DNA of 44,985 nt from Clostridia bacterium (GTDB lineage: Bacteria > Bacillota > Clostridia > Christensenellales > Borkfalkiaceae). The notes beneath the pieces are model-generated. The model searched no databases. It was not told the origin of the DNA and was given only the letters and a program-made list of their open reading frames with translations. Position 1 is the stretch's first letter; each line of letters begins with the position of its first letter. Shown here piece by piece: positions 18,424 through 27,993 of the stretch. Location of the stretch: NCBI GenBank assembly GCA_029060985.1, contig JAIDSX010000028.1:1-44985 (forward strand). The letters are read 5' to 3'. A program made the translations under genes and the position numbers.

Positions 18424-19176
18424 ATGGCAGTTATTTCTATGAAACAGCTTCTCGAAGCGGGCGTTCACTTCGGACACCAGACCAGAAAGTGGAATCCCAA
18501 AATGAAGAAGTACATCTTCGCGGCACGTCATGACATTCACATCATCGACCTTGAAATGACCGCGAAGCTCATCGAGGACGCTTACACGTTCGTATGCGAA
18601 TCGGTGAAGGCAGGCAAGAGCGTTCTTTTCGTCGGCACGAAGAAGCAGGCGCAGGACGCGATCAAAGAGGAAGCAGAACGCTGCGGACAGTACTATATCA
18701 ACTCCCGCTGGCTCGGCGGCACGCTCACGAACTTCAAGACGATCCGTGCGCGTATCGACTACCTCGAAAAGCTCGAAAGAATGGAAGCGAGCGGCGAGTT
18801 CGACCTTCTTCCCAAAAAGGAAGTTTTGGGTCTTAAAAAGGAAATGGCGAAGCTGCAAGAGAACCTCGGCGGTATCAAGAATATGCACGGTATGCCCGGA
18901 CTTCTCTTCGTCGTCGATCCCCACAGCGAGGACATTGCGGTCAGCGAAGCGCGCAAGCTGAATATCCCCATCGTTGCAATCACGGATACCAACTGCGATC
19001 CCGACCTTATCGACTACGTGATCCCCGGTAACGACGACGCGATCCGCGCGATCAAGCTCATTTCGTCCGTGATTGCAAACGCGGTCATCGAGGCAACGGA
19101 GGGCGTGACCCCCGTTCTCGAAACCGAAGAGGCGGAAGAGGAAGCTACGGAAGAGCCCGCGGAAGCGCAAGAGTAA
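18424..19176 (+). CDS. rpsB: 30S ribosomal protein S2
   Basis: [27 protein letters not shown]...; true start MAVISMKQ at 18424. Confidence 0.98.
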   Translation: MAVISMKQLLEAGVHFGHQTRKWNPKMKKYIFAARHDIHIIDLEMTAKLIEDAYTFVCESVKAGKSVLFVGTKKQAQDAIKEEAERCGQYYINSRWLGGTLTNFKTIRARIDYLEKLERMEASGEFDLLPKKEVLGLKKEMAKLQENLGGIKNMHGMPGLLFVVDPHSEDIAVSEARKLNIPIVAITDTNCDPDLIDYVIPGNDDAIRAIKLISSVIANAVIEATEGVTPVLETEEAEEEATEEPAEAQE

Positions 19177-19208
19177 AATCAGAATTTTTGTGAATTAAGG
19201 AGTATATT

Positions 19209-20096
19209 ATGGCTGCATTTACGGCAAAAGACGTTATGGCGCTCCGCGAAAAGACGGGCGCAGGCATGATGGACTGCAAGAAGGCGCTTGTAGACGCCGA
19301 CGGCGATATGGAAAAGGCGGGGGATCTTCTTCGCGAACGCGGCATTGCAAAGGCTGCAAAAAGAGCAACCAAGGTTGCTGCGGAAGGACTTGTTTACGCA
19401 CTTGTCGAGGGCAAGAAGGGCGTGCTTGTCGAAGTCAACTGCGAGAGCGACTTCGTTGCAAAGGGCGACAAGTTCCACGAGCTCGTAAACGACATTGCAA
19501 AACAGATTTTGAAGGTGAATCCCGCGAACGTAGAGGCGCTCCTTGCAAGCAACATGGGCGGCAAGACGGTCGATACCTTCGTGCAGGAAGCGACGGCTAT
19601 CATCGGTGAAAAGATTTCCGTGCGCCGCTTTACGGTTTACGAGAGCAAGGGCTTTATCGAAACCTACATTCACATGGGCGGCACGATGGGCGTTATGCTC
19701 GACTTCGACACCGCGGAGAGCGCAGAGGCGAAGGAAATCGCGCACAACGTTGCGCTTCACACGGCGTTCAGCAAGCCCGCTTATCTTACCTCTTCCGAGG
19801 TTTCTGCTGAAACCCTTGAAAAGGAAAAGGCAATTTTAACGCAGGAAGTCATGAACGAGGGCAAGCCCCAGGCGATCGCGGAAAAAATCGTTATGGGCAA
19901 AATCAAGAAGTACTACGAAGAGAACTGCCTGCTCGATCAGAAGTTCGTCAAGGACGATAAGATCACGATCGCACAGCTCCTCGGAAAAGTCAAGCTCAAC
20001 CGTTTCTGCTTCTTCGTTATGGGACAGGGAATCGAGAAGAAGAGCGAGGACTTGCAGGAAGAAGTCAATAAGCAAGTCGAAGCAATGAAAAAGTAA
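19209..20096 (+). CDS. tsf: Elongation factor Ts
   Basis: VMALREKTGAGMMDCKKALVDADGDMEKA. Confidence 0.98.
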   Translation: MAAFTAKDVMALREKTGAGMMDCKKALVDADGDMEKAGDLLRERGIAKAAKRATKVAAEGLVYALVEGKKGVLVEVNCESDFVAKGDKFHELVNDIAKQILKVNPANVEALLASNMGGKTVDTFVQEATAIIGEKISVRRFTVYESKGFIETYIHMGGTMGVMLDFDTAESAEAKEIAHNVALHTAFSKPAYLTSSEVSAETLEKEKAILTQEVMNEGKPQAIAEKIVMGKIKKYYEENCLLDQKFVKDDKITIAQLLGKVKLNRFCFFVMGQGIEKKSEDLQEEVNKQVEAMKK

Positions 20097-20110
20097 TTTC
20101 GTTACGTTTG

Positions 20111-20140
20111 AAACGGCGGGAAATTTCCCGCCGTTTCTTG
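20111..20140 (+). terminator. tsf terminator
   Basis: Perfect palindrome AAACGGCGGGAAATTTCCCGCCGTTT then CTTGCTTTT. Confidence 0.85.
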
Positions 20141-20164
20141 CTTTTATTTTTATATTCAGTTATA

Positions 20165-21076
20165 ATGATGACTACCATGAATCATGCTGTTCCTCAAATT
20201 GAGGGTTATCGTTTTACAAAGATAAAACAAATCCAAAAAGGAATGTCGGGCGATCACAAATTCTGTTTGCAGGACGAGAAGGGCGAGCGCTATTTATTGC
20301 GTTTATCCGATGATAGCTCGGAATATGCAAGAAAGCAGGCCGAGTACGGGTTTTTACAAAAGTTGAGCGAAAAAGGTTTCCCCGTACCCAAGCCCGTTGC
20401 ATTCGGTTGCGATCGGGAATGCGTCTACACGCTTTTGACCTGGGTGGAAGGCGAAGAGGCGGAAAAAGTCCTTCCGAAGCTGTCTTCTGACGAGCAGTAC
20501 CGTTTCGGCGTGGAAGCGGGAAAAATTCTCAAAGGGATTCACAATGAATTCCCCGTTGCCCCTAACGAGAATTGGCAGAAGCGGTATTTTGCCGTTATGG
20601 AGGAACGGCTGAACGCTTACCGTGCGGAGGGGATTCCGTTTAAGGGAAGCGATCTTGTTTTGAAATATCTTGAGGATAAAAAAGGGCTGCTTGCAGAGCG
20701 CCCGCAAACGCGCCACCACGGCGATTACCATATGGGCAATCTGATTATCGGAAAGGGCGGAACTCTTTCGGTAATCGATTGGCACACGGTGGACTTTGAT
20801 AATTACGGCGATCCTTGGTATGAATTCAATCGGATCGGCGTAGAAAATCCCTCGTTCGCTACGGGACAGATAGACGGCTATTTCGGCGGCAGCGTTCCCG
20901 AAGAGTTTTGGGAGTTGCTTGCATACTATCTTGCGGGGAGCGCAATCACCTCGATCGTGTGGGCAAAATATTTTGTGCCCGATAGACTGCATGAAATTTT
21001 ATCGCTCAACGAAAATGTCGTTCAATGGTTTCACGGAATGCAAGACCTTGTTCCCGCTTGGTACGGGAAAAAGTAA
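20165..21076 (+). CDS. Aminoglycoside phosphotransferase (APH)/choline kinase-like family protein
   Basis: TRHHGDYHMGNLII and VIDWHTVDFDNYGDPWYEFNRIG. The 20108 start lies in the tsf terminator, so a start near 20165 is preferred. Confidence 0.85.
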   Translation: MMTTMNHAVPQIEGYRFTKIKQIQKGMSGDHKFCLQDEKGERYLLRLSDDSSEYARKQAEYGFLQKLSEKGFPVPKPVAFGCDRECVYTLLTWVEGEEAEKVLPKLSSDEQYRFGVEAGKILKGIHNEFPVAPNENWQKRYFAVMEERLNAYRAEGIPFKGSDLVLKYLEDKKGLLAERPQTRHHGDYHMGNLIIGKGGTLSVIDWHTVDFDNYGDPWYEFNRIGVENPSFATGQIDGYFGGSVPEEFWELLAYYLAGSAITSIVWAKYFVPDRLHEILSLNENVVQWFHGMQDLVPAWYGKK

Positions 21077-21089
21077 AATTTTACGAGAA

Positions 21090-21118
21090 AAAGCCCCGCA
21101 TATAATGCGGGGCTTTTA
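21090..21118 (+). terminator. Terminator of APH-like gene
   Basis: AAAGCCCCGCA-TATAA-TGCGGGGCTTTT. Confidence 0.85.
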
Positions 21119-21134
21119 TTGTGTCACTTTCTCT

Positions 21135-21236
21135 AAGCGGCGCAATACTGCGTCCTGCTCCGCTTTTCTTCGGGTCACTTACGTCTTAGTAAGCTCCCCT
21201 TGAAAATGCTCGCACTCCTTGTCTTGCTTGCTTATA
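21135..21236 (+). repeat. Dispersed structured intergenic repeat, copy A
   Basis: Shares AAGCGGCGCA.TNCTGNGTC, TNACG.TTAGTAA, CTCCTTG..CTGCTTGCTT with 40455-40555; stems TTTTC/GAAAA, GGG/CCC, CTTAC/GTAAG. Confidence 0.65.
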
Positions 21237-21316
21237 GAAAGCGGCGGCGACATAGCGGTGACATAATTGCTATTGACAAACACGGGTAAGTAAGTTACAA
21301 TCAACAAGAGGTGCTT

Positions 21317-22120
21317 ATGAAAAATTTATTGCTTGCAAGCGAAATTATCGCGCAGAGGGTGTTCAATCCGCTGTATATCTATTTGGATATCGTATTCCTC
21401 GTAGCATTGTGCGGGCTTTTGATTGCAAAAAAGAAATATCTTACCTTGCTCTTCGGAATCGCGGGCGGAATCCTTTACATGATCGTCGATTACGGGATTT
21501 TCCATTTATGGACGCACAGCCGCTCCATCGAGGGAGGGAGTATGTTCTGGGTGCTCCTTTGGATGAGCATGAGCTACGGCATTACGAATTTCGTTTGGAT
21601 TTGGCTGTGGTTTTCCAAGGACAAAAAGCTCTTGGAGTGGTCGCTCTTTATCGTCATTTGGTGGATCGCCGCGCCCATGCTGGCAAATACCTTCGGGCAG
21701 AATTTGAACCCCATTAAAATCCAGCGCACGACGGGCGCGTATCACGGATATATGGCGCTCATTCTCGTTGCGGGGTATATGGCGGCAATCGGGATAAACC
21801 TGTTCCGCAAAAACAAAGAGGAGAGGTTTCCGCTTTTGTGGCTTCTCGCAATCGGAATTTTGGTGCAGTTCGCTTGGGAATTCTCCCTGCTTATCGGCGG
21901 GATACGAAGTGCGGAATTCTTATCTTTCGAGGATAAAATCATGACGCTCGTCGTCAATTCTTTGTTGGAAACCAACTTGGGCGCAGTGCCGATCTTCTGC
22001 ATATTTACGGCGGTCACGGCGCGCTTTACGGAGGACTTAAAGAAGCGCGAGCCCGTCAAATTCTTCGAGCGTATCGCGGAAATCAACCGTATGAAAGTAA
22101 GAAATTCCGACAAATTTTAA
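21317..22120 (+). CDS. Multi-pass membrane protein of unknown function
   Basis: Several hydrophobic helices; SD aagaggtg; ATG at 21317. Confidence 0.75.
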   Translation: MKNLLLASEIIAQRVFNPLYIYLDIVFLVALCGLLIAKKKYLTLLFGIAGGILYMIVDYGIFHLWTHSRSIEGGSMFWVLLWMSMSYGITNFVWIWLWFSKDKKLLEWSLFIVIWWIAAPMLANTFGQNLNPIKIQRTTGAYHGYMALILVAGYMAAIGINLFRKNKEERFPLLWLLAIGILVQFAWEFSLLIGGIRSAEFLSFEDKIMTLVVNSLLETNLGAVPIFCIFTAVTARFTEDLKKREPVKFFERIAEINRMKVRNSDKF

Positions 22121-22210
22121 CCCGTGTGAAATTTATGTGAATGGGTTTTAGGTCTTGCTTTTTTTTCCAAGATATGGTATACTGAAACAAATACAAGGAG
22201 AAGCATAAAA

Positions 22211-22918
22211 ATGCAACCTAAGTACAAACGAATTCTTTTGAAGCTATCGGGCGAAGCGCTTGCGGGCGAACAGAAATTCGGGCTCAACGAGAGCGTGATT
22301 TCCGCGGTCGTCGACCAGCTCGTGAAGGTGCACGATATGGGCGTGGAGATCGCCCTCGTCATCGGCGGCGGCAACTTCTGGCGCGGCAGGCAGGGCACGA
22401 AAATGGACAGGGCGACCGCAGACCACATGGGTATGCTCGCCACCGTTATGAACTCGCTCGCTATGATGGACGCGATCGAACAGAAGGGCATTCCCACCCG
22501 CGTACAGACCGCGCTCAACATGATCTCCGTTGCAGAGCCTTACGTTTTAAGAAAGGCGTTGCACCACTTTGAAAAGGGCAGGATCGTCATTATGGCGTGC
22601 GGAACGGGAAACCCGTACTGTTCGACTGATACGGCGGCGGCGCAGCGCGCGTGCGAAATCAATGCGGACGTGCTTCTCATGGCAAAGAACGTAGACGGCA
22701 TTTACGACAGCGACCCCAATAAAAATCCGAACGCGAAGAAGTTCGAAAAGCTCACCTTCGGCGACATTGTAAATAAGGGCTTGAAGGCGATGGATACGAC
22801 CGCGGCGACGATGTGCGCGGAAAACAATATCCCCGTCCTGGCGTTCGCGCTCGGCGAAAAGGATTCCGTGCTCCGCGCCGTCTGCGGCGAAAAAATCGGA
22901 ACGGTCATTACGAATTGA
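22211..22918 (+). CDS. pyrH: UMP kinase
   Basis: YKRILLKLSGEALAGEQKFG; CGTGNPYCSTDTAAAQRA. Confidence 0.97.
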   Translation: MQPKYKRILLKLSGEALAGEQKFGLNESVISAVVDQLVKVHDMGVEIALVIGGGNFWRGRQGTKMDRATADHMGMLATVMNSLAMMDAIEQKGIPTRVQTALNMISVAEPYVLRKALHHFEKGRIVIMACGTGNPYCSTDTAAAQRACEINADVLLMAKNVDGIYDSDPNKNPNAKKFEKLTFGDIVNKGLKAMDTTAATMCAENNIPVLAFALGEKDSVLRAVCGEKIGTVITN

Positions 22919-22943
22919 AAAATATAGGTTGGAGGACTTTATC

Positions 22944-23516
22944 ATGATAGAAAACGAACAGGCAGAGGAAATCTTTCTCGTACTCGACGACAAGCTCGAA
23001 AAGACGCAGAACGTATTGAGAGACGAGTTTGCGTCCATTCGCGCCGGGCGTGCGAATCCGCACATTCTCGATAAATTGCAAGTGGAAGCATACGGCGGCA
23101 CGAGCCCCTTAAATCAGCTCGGCAACGTGTCCGCGGCGGACGCCCGTTGCCTTGTCGTGAGCCCGTGGGATAAGTCCCTTTTGAAATCCATCGAGAAAGC
23201 CATTCTCGCTTCGAATATCGGCATTACGCCTACGAACGACGGAAACGTCATTCGTCTCGTGTTCCCCGAGCTTACCGAGGAGCGCAGAAAGGAGCTCGTA
23301 AAGCAAGTCAAGCGCATGGGCGAGGACGCCAAGATCGCGATCCGCAACAATCGCAGAGAGGCGATGGAGGGCGTTAAAAAGCTCAAAAACGGAAAAGAGA
23401 TTTCCGAGGACGAGGCGAAGAATCTCGAATCGGATATCGAAGACTGCATTGCAAAGAGCGTGGACGCGGTCGATAAAATCGTTGCCGCGAAGGAAAAGGA
23501 GCTTTTGACGATTTAA
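22944..23516 (+). CDS. frr: Ribosome recycling factor
   Basis: ASIRAGRANPHILDKLQVEAYGGTSPLNQLGNVS. Confidence 0.97.
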   Translation: MIENEQAEEIFLVLDDKLEKTQNVLRDEFASIRAGRANPHILDKLQVEAYGGTSPLNQLGNVSAADARCLVVSPWDKSLLKSIEKAILASNIGITPTNDGNVIRLVFPELTEERRKELVKQVKRMGEDAKIAIRNNRREAMEGVKKLKNGKEISEDEAKNLESDIEDCIAKSVDAVDKIVAAKEKELLTI

Positions 23517-24205
23517 TGGAAGAGCGTATTCCCGGTCACGTCGCCGTCATCATGGACGGCAACGGAAGATGGGCGAAAAAGCGCCTGCTTCCCCGCAGCG
23601 CGGGTCACCGTGCGGGCATGAACCGCATGATTTCGCTCTCCGAGCATATCTTTGACTGCGGGGTGAAGTGGTGCACGCTGTACGCGCTCTCGACGGAAAA
23701 TCTTCGCCGTCCCCAAGAGGAGCTTGACGGTCTATTCGGACTGTTCCGCGAGTATTTTATCAAGAACACGCAAACGCTGAAAAAGAAGGGTATCACCCTC
23801 CGCGTTATCGGAAATTTGGAGCTGTTGCCTCCCGACGTTCAAGATATTATCCGAAAGGGCGAAGAGGATACGAAAGGCGGCGCGCGCGGGACCTTAGTGC
23901 TTGCGATCGCCTACGGCGCACGGCAGGAAATTCTTTCCGCCGTCAACCGCGCCGTCAAGGAGGGAAAGGAAGTTACGGAAGAGAGCTTTTCTTCCCTGCT
24001 TCAAACGGACGGCATTCCCGATCCCGATTTACTCATTCGGACGGGAAAGGAATTAAGACTTTCGAACTTTTTACTTTGGCAGTCGGCGTATACGGAGCTG
24101 TATTTTACCGAAAAGCTCTTCCCCGACTTTACGGATAAGGAATTTGACAAGGCGCTTAAAAGTTTTTCGGAGCGGGAGCGCCGCTTCGGAAAAGTCGAAA
24201 AATAA
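23516..24205 (+). CDS. uppS: Isoprenyl (undecaprenyl diphosphate) transferase
   Basis: HVAVIMDGNGRWAKKR; LLIRTGKELRLSNFLLWQSAYTELYF. Confidence 0.97.
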   Translation: MEERIPGHVAVIMDGNGRWAKKRLLPRSAGHRAGMNRMISLSEHIFDCGVKWCTLYALSTENLRRPQEELDGLFGLFREYFIKNTQTLKKKGITLRVIGNLELLPPDVQDIIRKGEEDTKGGARGTLVLAIAYGARQEILSAVNRAVKEGKEVTEESFSSLLQTDGIPDPDLLIRTGKELRLSNFLLWQSAYTELYFTEKLFPDFTDKEFDKALKSFSERERRFGKVEK

Positions 24206-24214
24206 AGGTTAGGA

Positions 24215-25231
24215 ATGGAAGATAATATTTCTCCTGCGGAGAGCGAACAACTGAATACCGAGGTAAATGAGCCGCAGCCCGAAAAGCCCAAGAAAAAGAA
24301 GAGCGATATTTGGGTGCGCATGGGCGTCGGATTTTTGTACATGGCGATCCTGATCGGATTCTTTTTATTGAAGATTTTCGTGAACGATTTCCTGTTCGAT
24401 TTTATCGTGCTCGCGTTTTCCGTTCTGGGCACGTTCGAAATGTGCCGCGCGTTCAAGCATAAAATTACGACGTTACAGACGGTAATCGTAATGATTTTCA
24501 CGACTCTTACGATTTTGACCTTCTGCGTGAGCGATTTCGTGTTCAAGGAAGTCTTTAAGGTGGAATGGGGGCAATCGAACTATACGCCCCTCATCACGCT
24601 CGTCGTGTTCATTGCGGGACTTGCCACCATTTTGGGACTTCTCGTCATGGCGCACCAAAAGACTTCGCTCGAATCGACGGGATTTACTTTAATCGCCTAT
24701 ATCTATCCTACGGTATTTTTGTTGATCCTTGCGGGCTGTAACCACCTTGAACGGTATTCGGACGCGGCGATCCTGTTTATTTTCTTGATTTGTCCCGCTT
24801 CCGATTCGCTCGCGCTCGTATTCGGGCGGCTCTTCGGGAAAAAGATTCCCAAGAAAATGGCGCCCAGCGTCTCGCCGAATAAAACGATCGTCGGCGGTAT
24901 CGGCGGGCTTTTGGGAGGAGCGCTTGGAGCAGTTTTGGTGTTCTTCGTGTATTACGGACTCTGCACGCCGCTCAGAGTGGGGTCGTTTGACAATATCGTC
25001 TTCGAATGGGAGAGCCTGTATCTCTTCCTCGGCGTGGGCGTGATCTCTTCCTTCTTCGCGCAGTTCGGCGATTTGGTGGAGAGCGCCATTAAACGCAAGC
25101 TCGGAATCAAGGATATGGGAAAAATGCTTCCCGGCCACGGCGGACTTTTAGACAGGATCGATTCCTCGCTCTATGCGGGGCTTGCGGTCTGCTTGATATT
25201 TACGATTCGCATTATGTACATTATGTCGTAA
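24215..25231 (+). CDS. cdsA: Phosphatidate cytidylyltransferase
   Basis: Multi-TM, C-terminal KDMGKMLPGHGGLLDRIDS. Confidence 0.95.
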   Translation: MEDNISPAESEQLNTEVNEPQPEKPKKKKSDIWVRMGVGFLYMAILIGFFLLKIFVNDFLFDFIVLAFSVLGTFEMCRAFKHKITTLQTVIVMIFTTLTILTFCVSDFVFKEVFKVEWGQSNYTPLITLVVFIAGLATILGLLVMAHQKTSLESTGFTLIAYIYPTVFLLILAGCNHLERYSDAAILFIFLICPASDSLALVFGRLFGKKIPKKMAPSVSPNKTIVGGIGGLLGGALGAVLVFFVYYGLCTPLRVGSFDNIVFEWESLYLFLGVGVISSFFAQFGDLVESAIKRKLGIKDMGKMLPGHGGLLDRIDSSLYAGLAVCLIFTIRIMYIMS

Positions 25232-25260
25232 ATTCGCACATATACTAAAAAGGATAATTT

Positions 25261-25290
25261 GTCCGCTATTGCTAAGCGGACGTTTTTCTT
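25261..25290 (+). terminator. Intrinsic terminator/attenuator-like hairpin immediately before dxr
   Basis: GTCCGCT-ATTGCTA-AGCGGAC then GTTTTTCTT, ending 6 nt before the ATG of dxr. Confidence 0.75.
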
Positions 25291-25296
25291 AAAACG

Positions 25297-26394
25297 ATGA
25301 AAAAGAAAGTGGCGCTCGTCGGCTGTACGGGCAATATCGGAAAACAAACCGTTCGTATCGTTCGGGAGAATCCCGAACGCTTCTCCTTTTCCGCGCTTCT
25401 TGCAGGGCGCGACGAGGAGGGGCTGAACGCGCTTACGAAGGAATTTTTCCCGCGTTTTTCCCGTTGCGCCGCAAAGGGCGAATTGACGGATTTAGAGCTT
25501 GAAGAAATCTTTTCGGACTGCGACGTTGCGCTCATCGCGGCGGGTGGTTTTGCGGGGCTTCGTTATACGCTCGCGGCGGTACGCGCGGGCAAGACGGTCG
25601 CGCTTGCCAATAAGGAATCCCTTGTCTGCGGCGGGGAGCTCGTTACGAAAGCGGCGAAAGATAAAGGCGTCGAGATCGTTCCCGTAGACAGTGAACACTC
25701 CGCGCTCTTTCAGGCGCTGTCGTTCCGCAGGAACACTCCCTTCGAAAAGCTCGTGCTTACGGCAAGCGGAGGACCTTTTTTCAAGCTCTCTCAAGAGGAA
25801 CTAAAAAAGGTCACCGCAAAGGATGCGCTCGCGCATCCCACTTGGAACATGGGTAAAAAAATCACGATCGACAGCGCGACACTTCTCAACAAGGGCTACG
25901 AGGTCATCGAGGCGAAGTGGCTCTATAACGCCGATTTTTCCAAGATAGAGGCGGTCGTGCACCCCGAAAGCATCGTGCATTCCATCGTCCGCTTTCAAGA
26001 CGGCGCGTCGATCGCGCAGCTTGCCTATCCCGATATGCGCCTGCCCATTCAGCTTGCGCTCACTTATCCTGAGCGGTTACCCTGTTTGGAACAGCTCGAC
26101 TTTTCCAAAATCGGTGCGCTGCATTTTTATCCCTTCCCGCAGGAGAAATTCCCTTGCTATGGGCTCGCGCTTCAAGCGGGCAAGGCGGGCGGGATTGCGC
26201 CCACCGTGCTCAACGGCGCGGGCGAAGTCGCGGTCGCGGCTTTTCTTGACGGGCGTATCGGTTTTATGCAAATTGCAGAAACTATCCAAGGCGTTCTCGA
26301 TAAAATTCCCAATCGGAAAGCCGATTGCTTTGAAACCCTCCGCGAGGCGGATTTCAAGGCAAAGGAACTTGCAAAGAATTTGATTTATGGTTAA
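25297..26394 (+). CDS. dxr: 1-deoxy-D-xylulose 5-phosphate reductoisomerase
   Basis: VALVGCTGNIGKQTVRIV; ALANKESLVCGGEL; PVDSEHSALFQ; HPTWNMGKKITIDSATLLNKGYEVIEA. Confidence 0.97.
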   Translation: MKKKVALVGCTGNIGKQTVRIVRENPERFSFSALLAGRDEEGLNALTKEFFPRFSRCAAKGELTDLELEEIFSDCDVALIAAGGFAGLRYTLAAVRAGKTVALANKESLVCGGELVTKAAKDKGVEIVPVDSEHSALFQALSFRRNTPFEKLVLTASGGPFFKLSQEELKKVTAKDALAHPTWNMGKKITIDSATLLNKGYEVIEAKWLYNADFSKIEAVVHPESIVHSIVRFQDGASIAQLAYPDMRLPIQLALTYPERLPCLEQLDFSKIGALHFYPFPQEKFPCYGLALQAGKAGGIAPTVLNGAGEVAVAAFLDGRIGFMQIAETIQGVLDKIPNRKADCFETLREADFKAKELAKNLIYG

Positions 26395-27817
26395 TACACT
26401 TCTCTCCGTTGCAAGCGTATTTAGAACGATCGGCTCGATACTGCTTGCCATCTTAATCTTACTTGTCATGATCACGATCCACGAGTTCGGGCACTGGATC
26501 GCAGGGAAAATCCTGCGCTTCGGGATCAACGAATTTTCGATCGGATTCGGCCCTGCGCTCTTCAAGCATAAGTCGAAGAAGTCGGGACAGATTTTTGCCA
26601 TTCGTTTGATTCCGCTCGGCGGCTATTGTGCCTTTCAGGGCGAGGACGGGCTCGACGACGAGAAGAAGGAAGAGGAGAAGAAGGAGAATGCGGAAAGCGT
26701 GCCTTCGGAGTCTGCGGAAGAGAAGCCGAAAGAAAGCGTTGCCGAAGCGGCTTCGGATGATACGGTCATTCTGACCCCCGCGCCCGAAGAAACCCCCAAA
26801 GAGGAAGCCAAGGAAGAGGTCAAAGAAGAAACGAAGGAAGAGGATTTCTTTGCAGATCTTCCCGCGCCGACTGCGGAAGAGGGAAAGAAAAAGAAGCGCA
26901 CGCCCGCTTGGAAAGAGAAGCCCGATGACGGCTCGTTTACGCGGAAAGCCCCTTGGAAGCGTATCATCGTTTTGGTTGCGGGCGCGCTCATGAATTATAT
27001 TCTTGCGCTGTTTTTGATCATCATTTGCTTCTTTGCATACGGTCAGACGATGACCGCCGCGTACAAAGTAGAGCCTTCCGACGAAATTCCAGCCGAATAC
27101 TGTTTGCAGGATAAAGATATTTTTCTGAAAGCGAACGGAAAAAATCTTTATCTTACGGTAGACCTTGCCCGCGCGCTTAACGGCAAAAAGGCGGGGGACA
27201 AAGTGGAGTTGTATATTTCGCGGCTCTTTATCGACGAAACGGCGACGAATCCCGAAACGGGCGAAGAGGAAGTCGTAAAGTCGCACCGCGAAAAAATGAC
27301 GGTTGAAATTATTCTCCGTTCCGACGTGAGCGTGAAGAACAGCTCCGAACTCGATTCCGCATGGGCGGGATTGGGGATCGTAAACGATGAGGAAAACGGC
27401 GGGTATCAGCTTGCAAGCGGTACTGCGAAGTTCGGATTTTTTGAAACGCTTGGAAGGGCGATCGTCTATTCCTTTAAGATTGCAGGGTCTATCCTGCGCG
27501 TTATCGGCGAACTATTAACGGGAAGACTTGGGATTTCCGCAATGGGCGGACCGATTTCCACCATTAAGGCTACTTCCGAAATGGCGTCGCTCGGGTTTAG
27601 GTACTTCCTCGAAATATCGGCATTTATCGGCGTAAACCTTGCCGTGTTCAATCTACTTCCCGTGCCCGCGCTCGACGGCAGTAAGGTTGTGTTTACGATC
27701 ATAGAATGGATTCGAGGAAAACCCATCAGCCGAAAGGTCGAGGCAATCATTCACGCGGTCGGATTCGTACTCCTTTTAGGCTTTGCCGTGCTCGTGGATA
27801 TCTTGCAGTTCGTATAG
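26387..27817 (+). CDS. rseP: RIP (site-2) zinc metalloprotease, RseP-like
   Basis: HEFGHWIAGK; FSIGFGP; NLLPVPALDGSKVVF; PDZ-containing region; unusual acidic insertion. Confidence 0.92.
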   Translation: MVNTLLSVASVFRTIGSILLAILILLVMITIHEFGHWIAGKILRFGINEFSIGFGPALFKHKSKKSGQIFAIRLIPLGGYCAFQGEDGLDDEKKEEEKKENAESVPSESAEEKPKESVAEAASDDTVILTPAPEETPKEEAKEEVKEETKEEDFFADLPAPTAEEGKKKKRTPAWKEKPDDGSFTRKAPWKRIIVLVAGALMNYILALFLIIICFFAYGQTMTAAYKVEPSDEIPAEYCLQDKDIFLKANGKNLYLTVDLARALNGKKAGDKVELYISRLFIDETATNPETGEEEVVKSHREKMTVEIILRSDVSVKNSSELDSAWAGLGIVNDEENGGYQLASGTAKFGFFETLGRAIVYSFKIAGSILRVIGELLTGRLGISAMGGPISTIKATSEMASLGFRYFLEISAFIGVNLAVFNLLPVPALDGSKVVFTIIEWIRGKPISRKVEAIIHAVGFVLLLGFAVLVDILQFV

Positions 27818-27865
27818 CATTTCGATTGACAATTATTACGCGGATATAGTACAATATCCGTGCTT

Positions 27866-27941
27866 GGGGTTATGGCGCAGTTGGTAGCGCGTTTGACTGG
27901 CAGTCAAAAGGTCACGAGTTCGAATCTCGTTAGCTCCACCA
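27866..27941 (+). tRNA. tRNA-Ala (anticodon GGC)
   Basis: GGGGTTATGGCGCAGTTGGTAGCGCGTTTGACTGGCAGTCAAAAGGTCACGAGTTCGAATCTCGTTAGCTCCACCA; anticodon loop CTGGCAG; G3-U70 pair. Confidence 0.93.
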
Positions 27942-27976
27942 AGAAAAAAGCACCCGTATGGGTGCTTTTTTCTTGG
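27941..27976 (+). terminator. tRNA-Ala terminator
   Basis: AAGAAAAAAGCACCC-GTAT-GGGTGCTTTTTTCTT. Confidence 0.85.
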
Positions 27977-27993
27977 TTAGGTTAACGATCCGC

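Noticed and set aside
20108-20164. N-terminal extension of the APH-like ORF (start 20108)
   Set aside because: Lies in the perfect tsf terminator palindrome; downstream ATGs near 20165 fit the family better.
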